Assembly (NCBI RefSeq): GCF_021117295.1
Contig: NZ_CP088247.1
Coordinates: forward strand, 1,451,501 to 1,515,500
Origin: Methylorubrum sp. B1-46
GTDB lineage: Bacteria > Pseudomonadota > Alphaproteobacteria > Rhizobiales > Beijerinckiaceae
DNA: 64,000 bases
Reading direction: 5' to 3'
Translations under genes and position numbers: made by a program
Part shown: positions 8,904 through 17,781 of the stretch, in pieces
Layout: each line of letters starts with the position of its first letter
Position numbering within the stretch: position 1 is the stretch's first letter
The notes under the pieces: model-generated
Database searches by the model: none
What the model was told of the DNA's origin: nothing
The model's input: the letters and a program-made list of their open reading frames with translations, nothing else

Positions 8904-10037
8904 CTACTTCGGGCAGCGCGACACTGATAATCCACTGAGCAAACCGACGAGATCGGCCTGCCGGTCCAATCCGGTCTTCGCGAACACGCCCTTGAGATGG
9001 AACCGAACGGTACCCACGGTGACACCGGTCTTGACGGCGATCTCTTCGAGCTTCTCGCCGGCTGCAATGCTGCGGGCGACGCGCGCCTCGGCCCCCGTCA
9101 TCGCGAAGAGCTTCTGAAGCACATCTTCCTTGGGCACCGCCGGCCGGACGACGCGCGTCACGAGCACGAGAAAAGTCGGCACCGCGAGGGGGCCTGAGAT
9201 CAGGTGGTCGTCGTCCCTGATGACGTGCATCAGGAGGGGAGAGAGTTCGCCCTGGGCCGGGATGGGAATGAAGTGCTGAGACGGGGCATCCGCGGCTGGC
9301 TCTCGGAGACTTGCGGCCAGTCGTGTCAGCGCAGCGACGATCCGTCCGTCGCGCATGCCATCCACCGACTGGCCCAGTCTCGCCGGCTCCGACCTCAAAC
9401 GTCCGGATTCGGGAAGGTAGGGCCGGAATGCACGATTGCTCCGGGCGACCTCAAGACCAGCCCCCATCGCGATCGCGGCCGCGATCCCGAGATAATCGAA
9501 CATCTCGACCGTGATAGAAGTGCTTTGCTGGGCAATCTTTGAAAGTACATTTATTGAATTGCCCAGCTCCATCCCGAGGTGGGAAAGTTTTTGCCTGATC
9601 GATGAAATGTCAGAGCGCAATGTGAGAGGAAACTCGAAGAAGCACACCACGCGGCGGTCCGCATCGAACACGAATTCGGAAAATGAATACAATCGTCCAT
9701 CTTCAGCATGGGCGCAGTTCGGCGCCAGGTAGACCGCTTCGGACGGATTGATGGAACGAAGAGTACAAAGATGCCAGCCGTCGCTTTCTCGCTCCCGACA
9801 ACTCGACAGGATGATCTTGGAGATTGCCTTCAGCGCCGACATGTTGCCCCGATCGGGCATCATCGTCGACGTGACGATGCGTTCGATCGCTCGATCCCCC
9901 CCATCCAGCAGACCGATCCATCCCCGTTCCGCACCAACGAATGAAACGATCTTGTGGAGCACCTCGGGCCGAGCCAGTTCCGAAATGTCGATACCGAAGG
10001 AAAGCCCGTCTGCGTAGTTTAACTCTGCCCTGCTCAT
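8904..10037 (-). CDS. LuxR-family transcriptional regulator
   Basis: DNA-binding regulator of 377 aa. The C-terminal ~65 residues form a LuxR/NarL helix-turn-helix (GAEARVARSIAAGEKLEEIA, then GVTVGTVRFHLKGVFAKTGL). The first ~300 residues resemble no receiver, autoinducer-binding or ATPase domain I can name; they contain several Cys and aromatic residues and may be a degenerate GAF/PAS-like sensor. Base composition is less GC-biased than the neighbours. It is transcribed toward the type I secretion operon, which makes it a candidate regulator of adhesin export; this rests on proximity only. Confidence 0.85.
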   Translation of the reverse strand: MSRAELNYADGLSFGIDISELARPEVLHKIVSFVGAERGWIGLLDGGDRAIERIVTSTMMPDRGNMSALKAISKIILSSCRERESDGWHLCTLRSINPSEAVYLAPNCAHAEDGRLYSFSEFVFDADRRVVCFFEFPLTLRSDISSIRQKLSHLGMELGNSINVLSKIAQQSTSITVEMFDYLGIAAAIAMGAGLEVARSNRAFRPYLPESGRLRSEPARLGQSVDGMRDGRIVAALTRLAASLREPAADAPSQHFIPIPAQGELSPLLMHVIRDDDHLISGPLAVPTFLVLVTRVVRPAVPKEDVLQKLFAMTGAEARVARSIAAGEKLEEIAVKTGVTVGTVRFHLKGVFAKTGLDRQADLVGLLSGLSVSRCPK

Positions 10038-10743
10038 CTCACAGGCCGCTTCCGCATCCAGATTATGACATCGCGCACATATCTATATCGGAACCCCGCC
10101 GGCAATTTTTAGGAACATACAGATTTATCCACACCAAAACAACATTGATTTATTATAACTTCCTGACGCGCACTGCACTTAAGCAGTTGGTATTTTGATT
10201 CGCACGCGTCGCATCATCTGAGTTGTCGGTATTCTACCGCAGCTGCAAGCATAAGGGCTTTTCAAGTCGGCCGACGCTCAAGTTCAGTCTAATCGTAGCT
10301 CGGGGACCAGCTCCGTCTTGAGAGACAAATCTTGGGATCGGAACGGCTACGGTCGCGGGGCGAGCTGATCGAAGGGGGGGACAGCTCAGAACTCAGCCAT
10401 CGGGGTAGCCTGCATCGCGCGCGCAGGACATCCCGATGGCTGATCCATTCGAACCAAGCGGCGCATCACGTCTGTGAGTGCTTCGACCTTTCCCTGTACA
10501 AGAGTTTGATCGGATATGCTCTCGCTCCTGTCCGGCGAGAAAGGAGGTGTCGGGCGTGATTTAGCGTCTTCCGAAGGGTCCATGGGGCCAAGCCACGCAG
10601 TTCGCCACGCGGTTCGAACGCGGATGGCTCATCCTTCAGCCGGGAAGCACGCTTGAAGGCTCGTCAGCTCATTGATAGCTTCCTACTCGTATGATTTCGG
10701 GGCCTTGGGCGTGTTCGTTCAGGGGCGAAGCGGACAGGCTGAG
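10038..10743. other. Long AT-rich intergenic region upstream of the efflux operon
   Basis: About 700 bp without a convincing gene. The first third (10080-10210) is very AT-rich and probably carries the promoter of the minus-strand luxR-type gene. The remainder leads into the marR operon. A 65-codon minus-strand frame at 10386-10583 has an acidic, protein-like composition but no clear ribosome site, and a 75-codon plus frame overlaps it. I cannot support either. Confidence 0.45.
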
Positions 10744-11235
10744 ATGGCCGACGAGACTTTGCGCCAGTTGCGGCTGGCCTACACCCACACCCTTCTGCTC
10801 TCCGGGCGCCAATGGCGGCGGCTCGCCAATACGGCGACGGAGGCGCATGGGATTTCCGAGGCGAAGGCGCTGCCGCTGGTCCTGATCGGGCGCCTGGGGG
10901 GTGAGCCGCGCCAGAACGCCCTGGCCGAGGCGGTGGGAATCGAGGGACCGTCGCTCGTCCGCCTCCTCGACCAGTTGGAGGCGGCCGGTCTCGTCCGGCG
11001 CCGGGAAGACCCGAGCGACCGGCGCGCGAAGGTTCTGAGCCTGACCGCCGCCGGTGAAACCGTCGTCGCCCGGATCGAGGCCGACCTCGACCGGCTGCGC
11101 GAGACCACCTTCGCGGGTATCAGCGCCGCCGACCTGGAGGCCGGCCTGCGGGTGTTCCGGGCGATCCAGCGTCACGCTGGCGGCGTGGACCCGGAAGCGG
11201 CTCCGGAAACGGGCCCACGGGAGTTCCGGGGATGA
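10744..11235 (+). CDS. MarR-family transcriptional regulator
   Basis: Winged-helix regulator of 163 aa from ATG 10744; in-frame codons extend upstream to 10672, but homologues normally begin near MADETLRQLRLAYTH. The winged-helix core is clear: a recognition-helix region (NALAEAVGIEGPSLVRLLDQ) and a wing with the MarR hallmark DPSDRRAKVLSLTAAG. Its stop overlaps the start of the FUSC gene (ATGA), so it is co-transcribed with the pump it probably represses, with an aromatic or phenolic compound as likely effector (family knowledge, not seen). Confidence 0.92.
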   Translation: MADETLRQLRLAYTHTLLLSGRQWRRLANTATEAHGISEAKALPLVLIGRLGGEPRQNALAEAVGIEGPSLVRLLDQLEAAGLVRRREDPSDRRAKVLSLTAAGETVVARIEADLDRLRETTFAGISAADLEAGLRVFRAIQRHAGGVDPEAAPETGPREFRG

Positions 11236-13271
11236 CCCTTCCGGGCTGGCGCGACTGGGTCTTCTCGCTCAAGACCTTCGGGGCCGGCATGCTGGCCCTG
11301 TACCTCGCGTTCTGGATCGACCTGCCCAAGCCCTATTGGGCGCTCGGCACAGTTTACATCACGAGTCAGGTGCTGGCCGGCGCCACCCGCTCCAAGGCGC
11401 TCTACCGGGTGCTCGGCACGCTGCTCGGCGCCGTCGTCTCGGTCGTCCTCGTCCCGAATCTCGCCAACGCGCCGGAACTGCTGACGGTCGCGATCGCGCT
11501 CTGGGTCGCCGTCTGCCTCTACGTCTCGCTGCTCGACCGCACGCCGCGCAGCTACCTGATGATGCTCGGCGGCTACACGGCGGCCCTGATCGGCTTTCCC
11601 AGCGTGGCCGAGCCCGGCACGATGTTCGACACCGCGGTGGCCCGCGCCGAGGAGATCACCCTCGGGATCCTCTGCGCCAGCCTCGTCAACACCGTCGTGC
11701 TGCCGCAATCGGTGGCGCCCGCGATCGCGGCCCGGCTTGACCTGTGGCTGCGCGGCGCGCGCGGCTGGGTGATCGAGATTCTCGATCGGAGCCGCACGGG
11801 GGAGGACAATCAGGCCAGGCGCCTGCGGCTCGCCGCCGAGGCGGTCGCGTTCGACGCCCTGGCGACGCCGCTGCGCTACGACATGACCGGCGCCGAGCGC
11901 TCGGCCGAGGCCATGGCGACGCTCCGCCAACACATGCTGATGTTCCTGCCCATCGCCTCCGCGATCGCCGATCGCATCGAGGCCCTGGAGCGGGCGGACG
12001 CCCTGCCTCCGAGCGTGCGTGGCCTCCTCGACGCCGTGGCGGCCTGGCTCGCCTCGGGCACGACCGATCCGGCGCAGGCCGAGCGCCTCAAGGTGCAGGC
12101 GAGCGCGCTCGAGCCGGACCTCGCCGGGCGCGCCTCCTGGAACGACCTCGTGCGCGCGAGCCTTCTGGCGCGCCTGGGCGACTTCATCGACCTGCGCCAG
12201 GACGCCCGCCTCCTGCAGCGCCACCTTGCCGAGGGGACGCCGGTGTCGGAATCCCTCGCCTTCCGCTACACCGCCTCCGCACGCACGATCCGGCACCGGG
12301 ATCACGGCATGGCGTTCCTCTCGGGCATCGGCGTGTTCCTTTCCATCGTGCTCACCTGCGCGATCTGGATCGCCACCGGCTGGCCCGACGGGGCCGGCGC
12401 CCCGATGATGGCGGCGGTCGGGTGCAGCTTCTTCGCGGCCCAGGACGACCCGGCACCATTCATCGTCAGCTTCGCCAATTCCGCGATTCTCGGCGCGCTC
12501 GGCGCGGGCGCCTACCTGTTCGCCATCCTGCCGCTCGCGACCACCTTCGAGATGCTGGCGCTGGCGCTCGCGCCCGGACTCCTGCTCTGCGGGGTCTTCA
12601 TGGCGCAGCCGAAGACAGCCCCCCTGGCGATGGGTGCCGCCGTCAACGGCTCGGCCATGATCGCCCTCCAGGGCAGCTACACCGGGGAGTTTGCGGCCTT
12701 CACCAATTCCGCGATCGCCGTCATCGTCGGGATGTGGTCGGCGGCCGTCGTCACGCGCCTCGTCCGCTCGGTCGGTGCTGGCTGGTCGGCCCGGCGTCTG
12801 CGGGCGATCAACCGGCGCAGCCTCGCCGAAGCCGCGGAGCGGCGCGGCGCGCAGAACGGCCTCGAACTGGCGGCGCTGATGCTCGACCGCGTCGGGCTGA
12901 TCGCGCCGCGCCTCGCCGCCCTGCCGCCGGACGACGCCGAATGGACCGCGGACCTCCTGGCCGAGGTGCGCGTCGGCATCAACGTGGTCGAACTGCGCCG
13001 CGACCGGCGCCGGCTCTCGACCCCGGCGCGCGGCGCCGTCGAGGCGCTTCTCGCCGCGCTGGCGCACCACTTCAGGAGCGCAGCGGCCGAACCGCCGCCC
13101 CGCCTCCTCGACACCCTCGACGGGGCGCTCGATGCGGTCTCGGCCGATGCCCGGCAGGCGGCCGGGCGCGCGGCGCTGATGGGCCTCGTCGGCCTGCGCC
13201 GCGGCCTGTTCCCGGATGCACCGCCCCACAATGCCTCCCCCCCCATCCTCGAACCGGGTCTCGCGGCATGA
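11232..13271 (+). CDS. FUSC-family (AaeB-like) aromatic-acid efflux permease
   Basis: Inner-membrane protein of 679 aa with two clusters of hydrophobic helices (about residues 15-160 and 365-510) separated and followed by soluble domains, the duplicated layout of the FUSC/AaeB/YccS family. The first helix cluster contains KPYWALGTVYITSQ, typical of the family. Together with the DUF1656 protein and the HlyD-like protein that follow it matches the AaeXAB efflux arrangement, which in E. coli exports p-hydroxybenzoate-like acids. ATGA overlaps at both ends join it to marR and to the DUF1656 gene. Confidence 0.92.
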   Translation: MTLPGWRDWVFSLKTFGAGMLALYLAFWIDLPKPYWALGTVYITSQVLAGATRSKALYRVLGTLLGAVVSVVLVPNLANAPELLTVAIALWVAVCLYVSLLDRTPRSYLMMLGGYTAALIGFPSVAEPGTMFDTAVARAEEITLGILCASLVNTVVLPQSVAPAIAARLDLWLRGARGWVIEILDRSRTGEDNQARRLRLAAEAVAFDALATPLRYDMTGAERSAEAMATLRQHMLMFLPIASAIADRIEALERADALPPSVRGLLDAVAAWLASGTTDPAQAERLKVQASALEPDLAGRASWNDLVRASLLARLGDFIDLRQDARLLQRHLAEGTPVSESLAFRYTASARTIRHRDHGMAFLSGIGVFLSIVLTCAIWIATGWPDGAGAPMMAAVGCSFFAAQDDPAPFIVSFANSAILGALGAGAYLFAILPLATTFEMLALALAPGLLLCGVFMAQPKTAPLAMGAAVNGSAMIALQGSYTGEFAAFTNSAIAVIVGMWSAAVVTRLVRSVGAGWSARRLRAINRRSLAEAAERRGAQNGLELAALMLDRVGLIAPRLAALPPDDAEWTADLLAEVRVGINVVELRRDRRRLSTPARGAVEALLAALAHHFRSAAAEPPPRLLDTLDGALDAVSADARQAAGRAALMGLVGLRRGLFPDAPPHNASPPILEPGLAA

Positions 13272-13477
13272 CGGGCGAGTTCGACCTCTACGGCGTGTTC
13301 GTGCCGAGCCTCGCGGCCTGGATGCTCGTCGCCTTCGCCATCAGCGTTCCGCTTCGGCGGATCCTGGCGGGACTCGGCCTCTACCGCCTCGTCTGGCACC
13401 GACCGCTCTTCGATCTCGCCCTCTACGTGATCCTGCTCGGCGCGGTCGTCGCGGTGGCGGTGCCGCTCACCTCCTGA
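13268..13477 (+). CDS. DUF1656 small membrane protein (AaeX-like)
   Basis: 69-residue protein, easily missed because a longer unrelated frame runs into it. It starts at the ATG overlapping the FUSC stop (ATGA). The sequence begins MTGEFDLYGVFVPSL and has two hydrophobic helices (about 10-30 and 48-66), with the conserved HRPLFDLALY segment of DUF1656/AaeX. These proteins always sit between a FUSC permease and its HlyD adaptor; the function is unknown. Confidence 0.9.
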   Translation: MTGEFDLYGVFVPSLAAWMLVAFAISVPLRRILAGLGLYRLVWHRPLFDLALYVILLGAVVAVAVPLTS

Positions 13478-13527
13478 GCGGGCAAGCCCGCCCGCCGCTC
13501 CGCGCCTCCCCTGTTCGGACCCATCCC

Positions 13528-14472
13528 ATGCCCCGGTTCCTTGCCCTCACCTTCCGCCTCGTCGTCACGCTCGGGATGGTCGCCGTCGCCGTCGTCGTTG
13601 GCCTGGCGCTGTGGGACTACTACATGGAGGCCCCCTGGACCCGGGACGGGCGCGTGCGCGCCGACGTGGTCGCGGTCGCCCCCGATGTCTCGGGCCTCGT
13701 CACCGAGGTGCTGGTCCAAGACAATCAGGTGGTGAAGCGCGGCGACGTGCTGTTCCGCATCGATCCCGACCGCTTCGCCCTCGCCCTGCGGCAGGCGGAG
13801 GCGATGGTGGCGGGCAAGCAGGCGACGATGGAGCAGGCCTCCGCCGACTATGCCCGCTACACCAAGCTCAGCGACGCCGCCGTGTCGCAGCAGAGGGTCG
13901 AGGCGGCCCGTGCGGCCGACCTGGAGGCCAAGGCCGCCTACGGGCAGGCGAGCGCCGACCGGGATCTCGCCCGGCTCAACTTGGAGCGCTCCGCCGTGAA
14001 GGCCTCGGTCAACGGCCGCATCACCAACATGGAATTGCGGCCCGGCGCCTACGTCACCACCGGCCGGGGCGTGATGGCGCTCATCGACAGCGACACAATC
14101 CGGGTCGAGGGCTATTTCGAGGAGACCAAGCTACCGCGCATCCATGTCGGGGATCGGGCCCGCATCCGGCTGATGGGCGAGCGCGCCACGCTGACGGGCC
14201 GGGTCGAGAGTTTTGCGGGCGGCATCGAGGACCGCGAGCGCACCGCCGGCTCCAACCTGCTCGCCAGCGTGAACCCGACCTTCGCCTGGGTGCGCCTCGC
14301 CCAGCGCATCCCGGTCCGGATCAAGCTCGACAGCGTCGCCGACGAGGTCCGGCTCGTCTCCGGCCGGACGGCGACGGTCTCGGTCGAGCCGGAGGGGGAG
14401 GCGCCGGGGTTCGACCCGCTGCGGCTCTGGCGCGGGGAGCCGGCCGCCCCCTCGCCCACCGGTGCGCGTTGA
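13528..14472 (+). CDS. HlyD-family periplasmic adaptor of the FUSC efflux system (AaeA-like)
   Basis: 314-aa membrane fusion protein from ATG 13528. It has one N-terminal transmembrane helix (about 10-30), then EAPWTRDGRVRADVVAVAPD, the signature of the AaeA/EmrA-like group, then lipoyl half-motifs (LVTEVLVQDNQVVKRGDVLF and ASVNGRITN) around a short coiled coil and a C-terminal beta-barrel (YFEETKLPRI). It lies 50 bp after the DUF1656 gene and completes a marR-aaeB-aaeX-aaeA type operon. The unusual gene order has the permease first. Confidence 0.92.
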   Translation: MPRFLALTFRLVVTLGMVAVAVVVGLALWDYYMEAPWTRDGRVRADVVAVAPDVSGLVTEVLVQDNQVVKRGDVLFRIDPDRFALALRQAEAMVAGKQATMEQASADYARYTKLSDAAVSQQRVEAARAADLEAKAAYGQASADRDLARLNLERSAVKASVNGRITNMELRPGAYVTTGRGVMALIDSDTIRVEGYFEETKLPRIHVGDRARIRLMGERATLTGRVESFAGGIEDRERTAGSNLLASVNPTFAWVRLAQRIPVRIKLDSVADEVRLVSGRTATVSVEPEGEAPGFDPLRLWRGEPAAPSPTGAR

Positions 14473-14527
14473 GGGGCTTGCCGCTTGGGCGCCCCTGCCC
14501 GCGTCGGCCCTCCGTGCCCTTTCCCCG

Positions 14528-15889
14528 CTACCGCGGGCCCGAGCCCGAGGCGCCGGGAGCGAGCCAGTGGCCTGCGGCGGCCAGCATCGTCTCCACGCCG
14601 GTGCGCAGAGTCGGATCGAGGACCGGAGCGTATTCCGGCGAATGGTTCGACGGGAGCGCGTTGAGGGTTCCGGCCCGCTCCGCCTCGGCGTAGAGCGCCG
14701 GGTCGGTGCCGCCGACGAACCAGAACACCGAGGGCGCGTCCCAGGCGCGGGCGAGCACGGTGAAATCCTCGCTCGCCGCCGCGCTGCCGGCGGGAAGCAC
14801 CCGCTCCGGCCCGAGGCGCCGCTTCAGGGCTTTGCTCACCTGCTCCGTGGCCTCGTCGTCGTTCACCGTCAGGGGGAACTGCCCGAGCATGGTGATGAGG
14901 GGCGGCTTCGGGGCTCGGGAGATCGTCGCCTCGCCTTCGACGACCCGCTTCACCGACGCGAGCACCTGATCGCGCACGCGATCGTCGAAGGTGCGGATGT
15001 TGAGCTGGAGTTCGGCCTGATCCGGAATGATGTTGGCGCTCGTCCCCGCCTGCATCGAGCCGACCGTGACGACGGCCCCCTCGGTCATGGCGACCTCGCG
15101 CGAGACGATGGTCTGGAGCCGCATCACCGTCGCGGCGGCCATGACGACGGGGTCGACGGTCGATTCCGGACCGGACCCGTGTCCGCCGCGCCCGTACAGC
15201 GTCACCTTGAGGCTGTCGCTCCGGGAGAGGACGGGGCCGCTCTTGAGGCGAACCTGCCCGGCGGGAAACGGCAGCACGTGCTGGCCCAGCACCACGTCCG
15301 GCTTCGGGAAGCGCTTCACCAGGCCGTCCTCGACCATGGCCTTGGCGCCCTCGCCGATCTCCTCGCCGGGCTGGAACACCGCCATCACCGTCCCGCGCCA
15401 GCCGTCGCGATGGGCCGCCAGGATCTGGGTCGCGCCCATCAGCCAGGTCACGTGCAGGTCGTGGCCGCAGGAATGGGCGATGGGGGAAGTTCGGCCGGAG
15501 GCCGGGTCGGTCCCGGTCCGGGTGCTGGCATAGGGCAGGCCGGTATTCTCCTTCATCGGCAGCGCGTCCATGTCCGCGCGCAACAGCACGGTCGGCCCGT
15601 CGCCGTTGCGCAGGAGCCCGACGACGCCGGTGCCGCCCACGCCCTCGGTGACCTCGAAACCGAGATCCTTCAGCCAGCGGGCGGCGATGCCGGCGGTGCG
15701 CCGCTCCTGCATGGAGAGTTCGGGATTGGCGTGGAGGTCCTCGTAGACGCTCCTCAAGGTGGCGAGCTGCGCGTCCGTCGGGCCGGGCAGATGCCCCGCC
15801 TCGGCCCAGGCGGGTGCCGCGCCGGAGAGGATCGTCAGTGCGAGGAGCGCGGCCCGTGCCGGCGCGCCGCGAAAATCCCGAACAACCAT
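14528..15889 (-). CDS. M20-family metal-dependent amidohydrolase, exported
   Basis: 453 aa with an N-terminal signal peptide ending near APAWAEA (about residue 29). The M20D fold is shown by LLRADMDALPMKENTGLPYAS, SCGHDLHVTWLMG (first metal ligands), PGEEIGEGAKAM (catalytic/bridging acidic pair), LGQHVLPFPAGQV and the final SNHSPEYAP histidine. Family members hydrolyse N-acyl or amide bonds of amino acids (hippurate hydrolase, IAA-amino acid hydrolase, aminoacylase); the substrate cannot be told. A predicted periplasmic location is less common in this family. No operon partner is evident. Confidence 0.9.
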   Translation of the reverse strand: MVVRDFRGAPARAALLALTILSGAAPAWAEAGHLPGPTDAQLATLRSVYEDLHANPELSMQERRTAGIAARWLKDLGFEVTEGVGGTGVVGLLRNGDGPTVLLRADMDALPMKENTGLPYASTRTGTDPASGRTSPIAHSCGHDLHVTWLMGATQILAAHRDGWRGTVMAVFQPGEEIGEGAKAMVEDGLVKRFPKPDVVLGQHVLPFPAGQVRLKSGPVLSRSDSLKVTLYGRGGHGSGPESTVDPVVMAAATVMRLQTIVSREVAMTEGAVVTVGSMQAGTSANIIPDQAELQLNIRTFDDRVRDQVLASVKRVVEGEATISRAPKPPLITMLGQFPLTVNDDEATEQVSKALKRRLGPERVLPAGSAAASEDFTVLARAWDAPSVFWFVGGTDPALYAEAERAGTLNALPSNHSPEYAPVLDPTLRTGVETMLAAAGHWLAPGASGSGPR

Positions 15890-15996
15890 TGGGGTCCTCC
15901 TTCAGCCGATCCGCGGGACGGCGCCGTTCGACGATGCGTGTCTTGGATACGTGTTTTGGAGAGAGCCTCGCGCGCGGCGCGCGGGGACCGTTCCGT

Positions 15997-16626
15997 TCAA
16001 GAATAGGGGCGGCGGGCGCGAGGACGATATCGCGGCAGCGTCCATCCCAGGCGGAGGGAGAGCGCCCGCAGGAGCAGGGCGACGAGGAAGCCGGAGCCGA
16101 GGGCGAGTTCCCGCGGCGCGCCGAGCGCGGCCAGGGAGACGTAGGTGAGCGCACCGGCGCCCGCCGCCGAGGCGTAGATCTCCCGGCTGAGGATCACCGG
16201 GCTGTCGCCTCCGAGGAGATCGCGGATCACGCCGCCGAAGGTCGCGGTCACCACGCCCATGACGACGGCCACGGCGCTGCCGGCCCCGGCCTGGATGGCC
16301 TTCTCGGCGCCGGCTACCGCGAAGAGCGCGAGACCTAGGGCATCGAGCCGGACCAGGGTGCGGTAGCGGGATTGCGGGATATGCGCAAAGAAGAACACGG
16401 CACAGGAGATGCCGAGGCACGCCAGGAGCGCGCTCGGCCGCTGCGTCCAGAACACGGGCGATCCGAGCAGCAGGTCGCGGAGCGTTCCGCCCCCGATCCC
16501 CGTCGCGGTGCCCAGCACGGCGAAGCCGACGAAGTCCATCTCCTTGCGGGAGGCCACCAGGGCACCGGTGATCGTGAAGACGATCAGCCCCAGCCAATCC
16601 AGGGTCGCAGTCGCGGTCTCGAACAT
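15997..16626 (-). CDS. YicG/UPF0126 (TRIC-type channel or glycine transporter) membrane protein
   Basis: 209-aa protein built from two repeats of three hydrophobic helices plus a seventh, with the duplicated family motifs GIGGGTLRDLLLG (about 45) and TFGGVIRDLLGG (about 130). Pfam names this domain Gly_transporter, while structures of related prokaryotic proteins show trimeric cation (TRIC) channels, so the substrate is uncertain. The link to glycine is pertinent here: on this strand a tandem glycine riboswitch lies upstream, with only an L,D-transpeptidase gene between. A 180-bp gap with two palindromes separates it from that gene, so co-transcription is possible but unproven. Confidence 0.9.
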   Translation of the reverse strand: MFETATATLDWLGLIVFTITGALVASRKEMDFVGFAVLGTATGIGGGTLRDLLLGSPVFWTQRPSALLACLGISCAVFFFAHIPQSRYRTLVRLDALGLALFAVAGAEKAIQAGAGSAVAVVMGVVTATFGGVIRDLLGGDSPVILSREIYASAAGAGALTYVSLAALGAPRELALGSGFLVALLLRALSLRLGWTLPRYRPRARRPYS

Positions 16627-16709
16627 CGTTCTCAGTCCATCGGGGGTCTGGGTTTCGTCAGCGGGCAGCGAGGAAGGGCGACGCGCTATCCTCTTGTCTT
16701 CGCATCGCC

Positions 16710-16734
16710 CCGAAAGCCGGTGGCCACCTTTCGG
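16710..16734. repeat. REP-like palindrome (CCGAAAG...CTTTCGG)
   Basis: Inverted repeat CCGAAAG-CCGGTGGCCAC-CTTTCGG preceded by GCATCG, a degenerate member of the short intergenic palindrome family seen again at 26134, 26194, 54494 and 58410 in this window. Confidence 0.65.
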
Positions 16735-16762
16735 GTCGAAGCCCTACGCCCTTGTCTTGTCA

Positions 16763-16803
16763 CGCTTTCTCTCGACGAACCGGCACCCGCTTCGTCGGAA
16801 AGC
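16763..16803. terminator. Imperfect hairpin downstream of the L,D-transpeptidase gene
   Basis: Arms CGCTTTC...CGACGAA and TTCGTCGGAAAGCG pair around a GC-rich centre, starting a few bases after the transpeptidase stop. It has no U-run, so it could be a repeat element or an mRNA-stabilising hairpin rather than an intrinsic terminator. Confidence 0.45.
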
Positions 16804-16806
16804 GCT

Positions 16807-17538
16807 CTAGCGGAACAGCAGCACCTGGTTGTCGGAGCGGGTTGGGCCGTCCCACTCGCGCTGCACCATCACCTCCGGCTGCGCGGTCTTCACGACGACC
16901 GTCGTGCCGAGCGGAACGCGGCCGTAGAGGTCGTGGATGTCCTCGTTGAGGAGGCGGATGCAGCCGGATGAATCGGTGCCGCCGACGGTCCAGGGCTCGT
17001 TGGTGCCATGGATGCGGTAGAGCGTGTCGCGGTCGCCCTGGTAGAGGTAGAGCGCGCGGCAGCCGAGCGGGTTGTGGATGCCGGGCTCGACGTAGCGCGG
17101 GGTTTCGGGCCGCCGCTTCAGCATGGCCGGCGTCGGGCGCCAGCCCGGCCATTTCGCCTTGCGCTTGACCACCGCGACACCCGACCAGGTGAAGCCGGCC
17201 CGGCCCACCCCGATGCCGTAGCGCAGGGCGGTCCGGTCCTCGCGGACGAGGAAGAGGAAGCGCTGGTGCGTGTCGACGACCAGCGTGCCGGCGCGCTCCG
17301 GGCCGTCGTAAATTACGATCTGCCGACGGTACTGCGCCGGAACGAGGGTCAGATCGACCATCGGCACGTTGAAGGGCTCGTCCGGGATCTCGCCGATGAA
17401 CCACGCGTCGCGGTTCGCGGCCGGTTCGACTGGTTCCGGAGCCTTGGGCTCCGGGGCGGAGTCCCAGAAGAAGGCGTGCGCGCGGCCCGGGGCCAGGAGG
17501 GCGGCGGCGAGGAGAAGGGAGCGGCGGGTGGCCGGCAT
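16807..17538 (-). CDS. L,D-transpeptidase (YkuD domain)
   Basis: 243-aa exported enzyme with a signal peptide (LLLAAALLAPGRAHA, cleavage about residue 22). The YkuD catalytic domain spans about 70-218; the motif is H177-GTNEPWTVGGTDSSG-C193, with nucleophile Cys193 and an SSGC in place of the more usual SHGC. These periplasmic enzymes make 3-3 peptidoglycan cross-links, attach lipoproteins or outer membrane proteins, or exchange D-Ala4 of the stem peptide for glycine or other amino acids. The gene is preceded on its own strand, about 240 bp upstream, by a tandem glycine riboswitch with no intervening gene, so glycine is predicted to control its expression. The start ATG has a GGAG site. Confidence 0.93.
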   Translation of the reverse strand: MPATRRSLLLAAALLAPGRAHAFFWDSAPEPKAPEPVEPAANRDAWFIGEIPDEPFNVPMVDLTLVPAQYRRQIVIYDGPERAGTLVVDTHQRFLFLVREDRTALRYGIGVGRAGFTWSGVAVVKRKAKWPGWRPTPAMLKRRPETPRYVEPGIHNPLGCRALYLYQGDRDTLYRIHGTNEPWTVGGTDSSGCIRLLNEDIHDLYGRVPLGTTVVVKTAQPEVMVQREWDGPTRSDNQVLLFR

Positions 17539-17759
17539 CGTCGTGGCTCCAGTTCGTGGTTCGCGGATCCGCGCATCTTCGGACCCGCGCGGCCGCGCCG
17601 AACGGGCGGCAGCCGGGCAAGCGTCGGCATTCCGGCGCGAAGGCCGAGCCGGCCGGTCGCGCGGATCGAGAGGGAGGATCGAGGGAGACGTGAGAGGCCG
17701 CCTCGCGGCCTGCGGGTCAGCCTATGGGTCCGTCATGGCGAGAGGCCTCCGAGGTCGGT

Positions 17760-17780
17760 TCGCACGCGCCGTGCATGCGA
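17760..17780 (-). terminator. Hairpin just 3' of the glycine riboswitch (possible expression platform)
   Basis: On the minus strand TCGCATGC-ACGGC-GCGTGCGA forms an 8-bp stem with a 5-nt loop, immediately after the second aptamer. There is no U-tract, so classical Rho-independent termination is not evident; it may take part in switching or be a Rho-related structure. Confidence 0.4.
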
Positions 17781-17781
17781 G

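Noticed and set aside
10332..10583. Overlapping 75-codon (plus) and 65-codon (minus) frames before the marR gene
   Set aside because: They exclude each other, neither has a convincing ribosome site, and neither shows a known domain; treated as intergenic.
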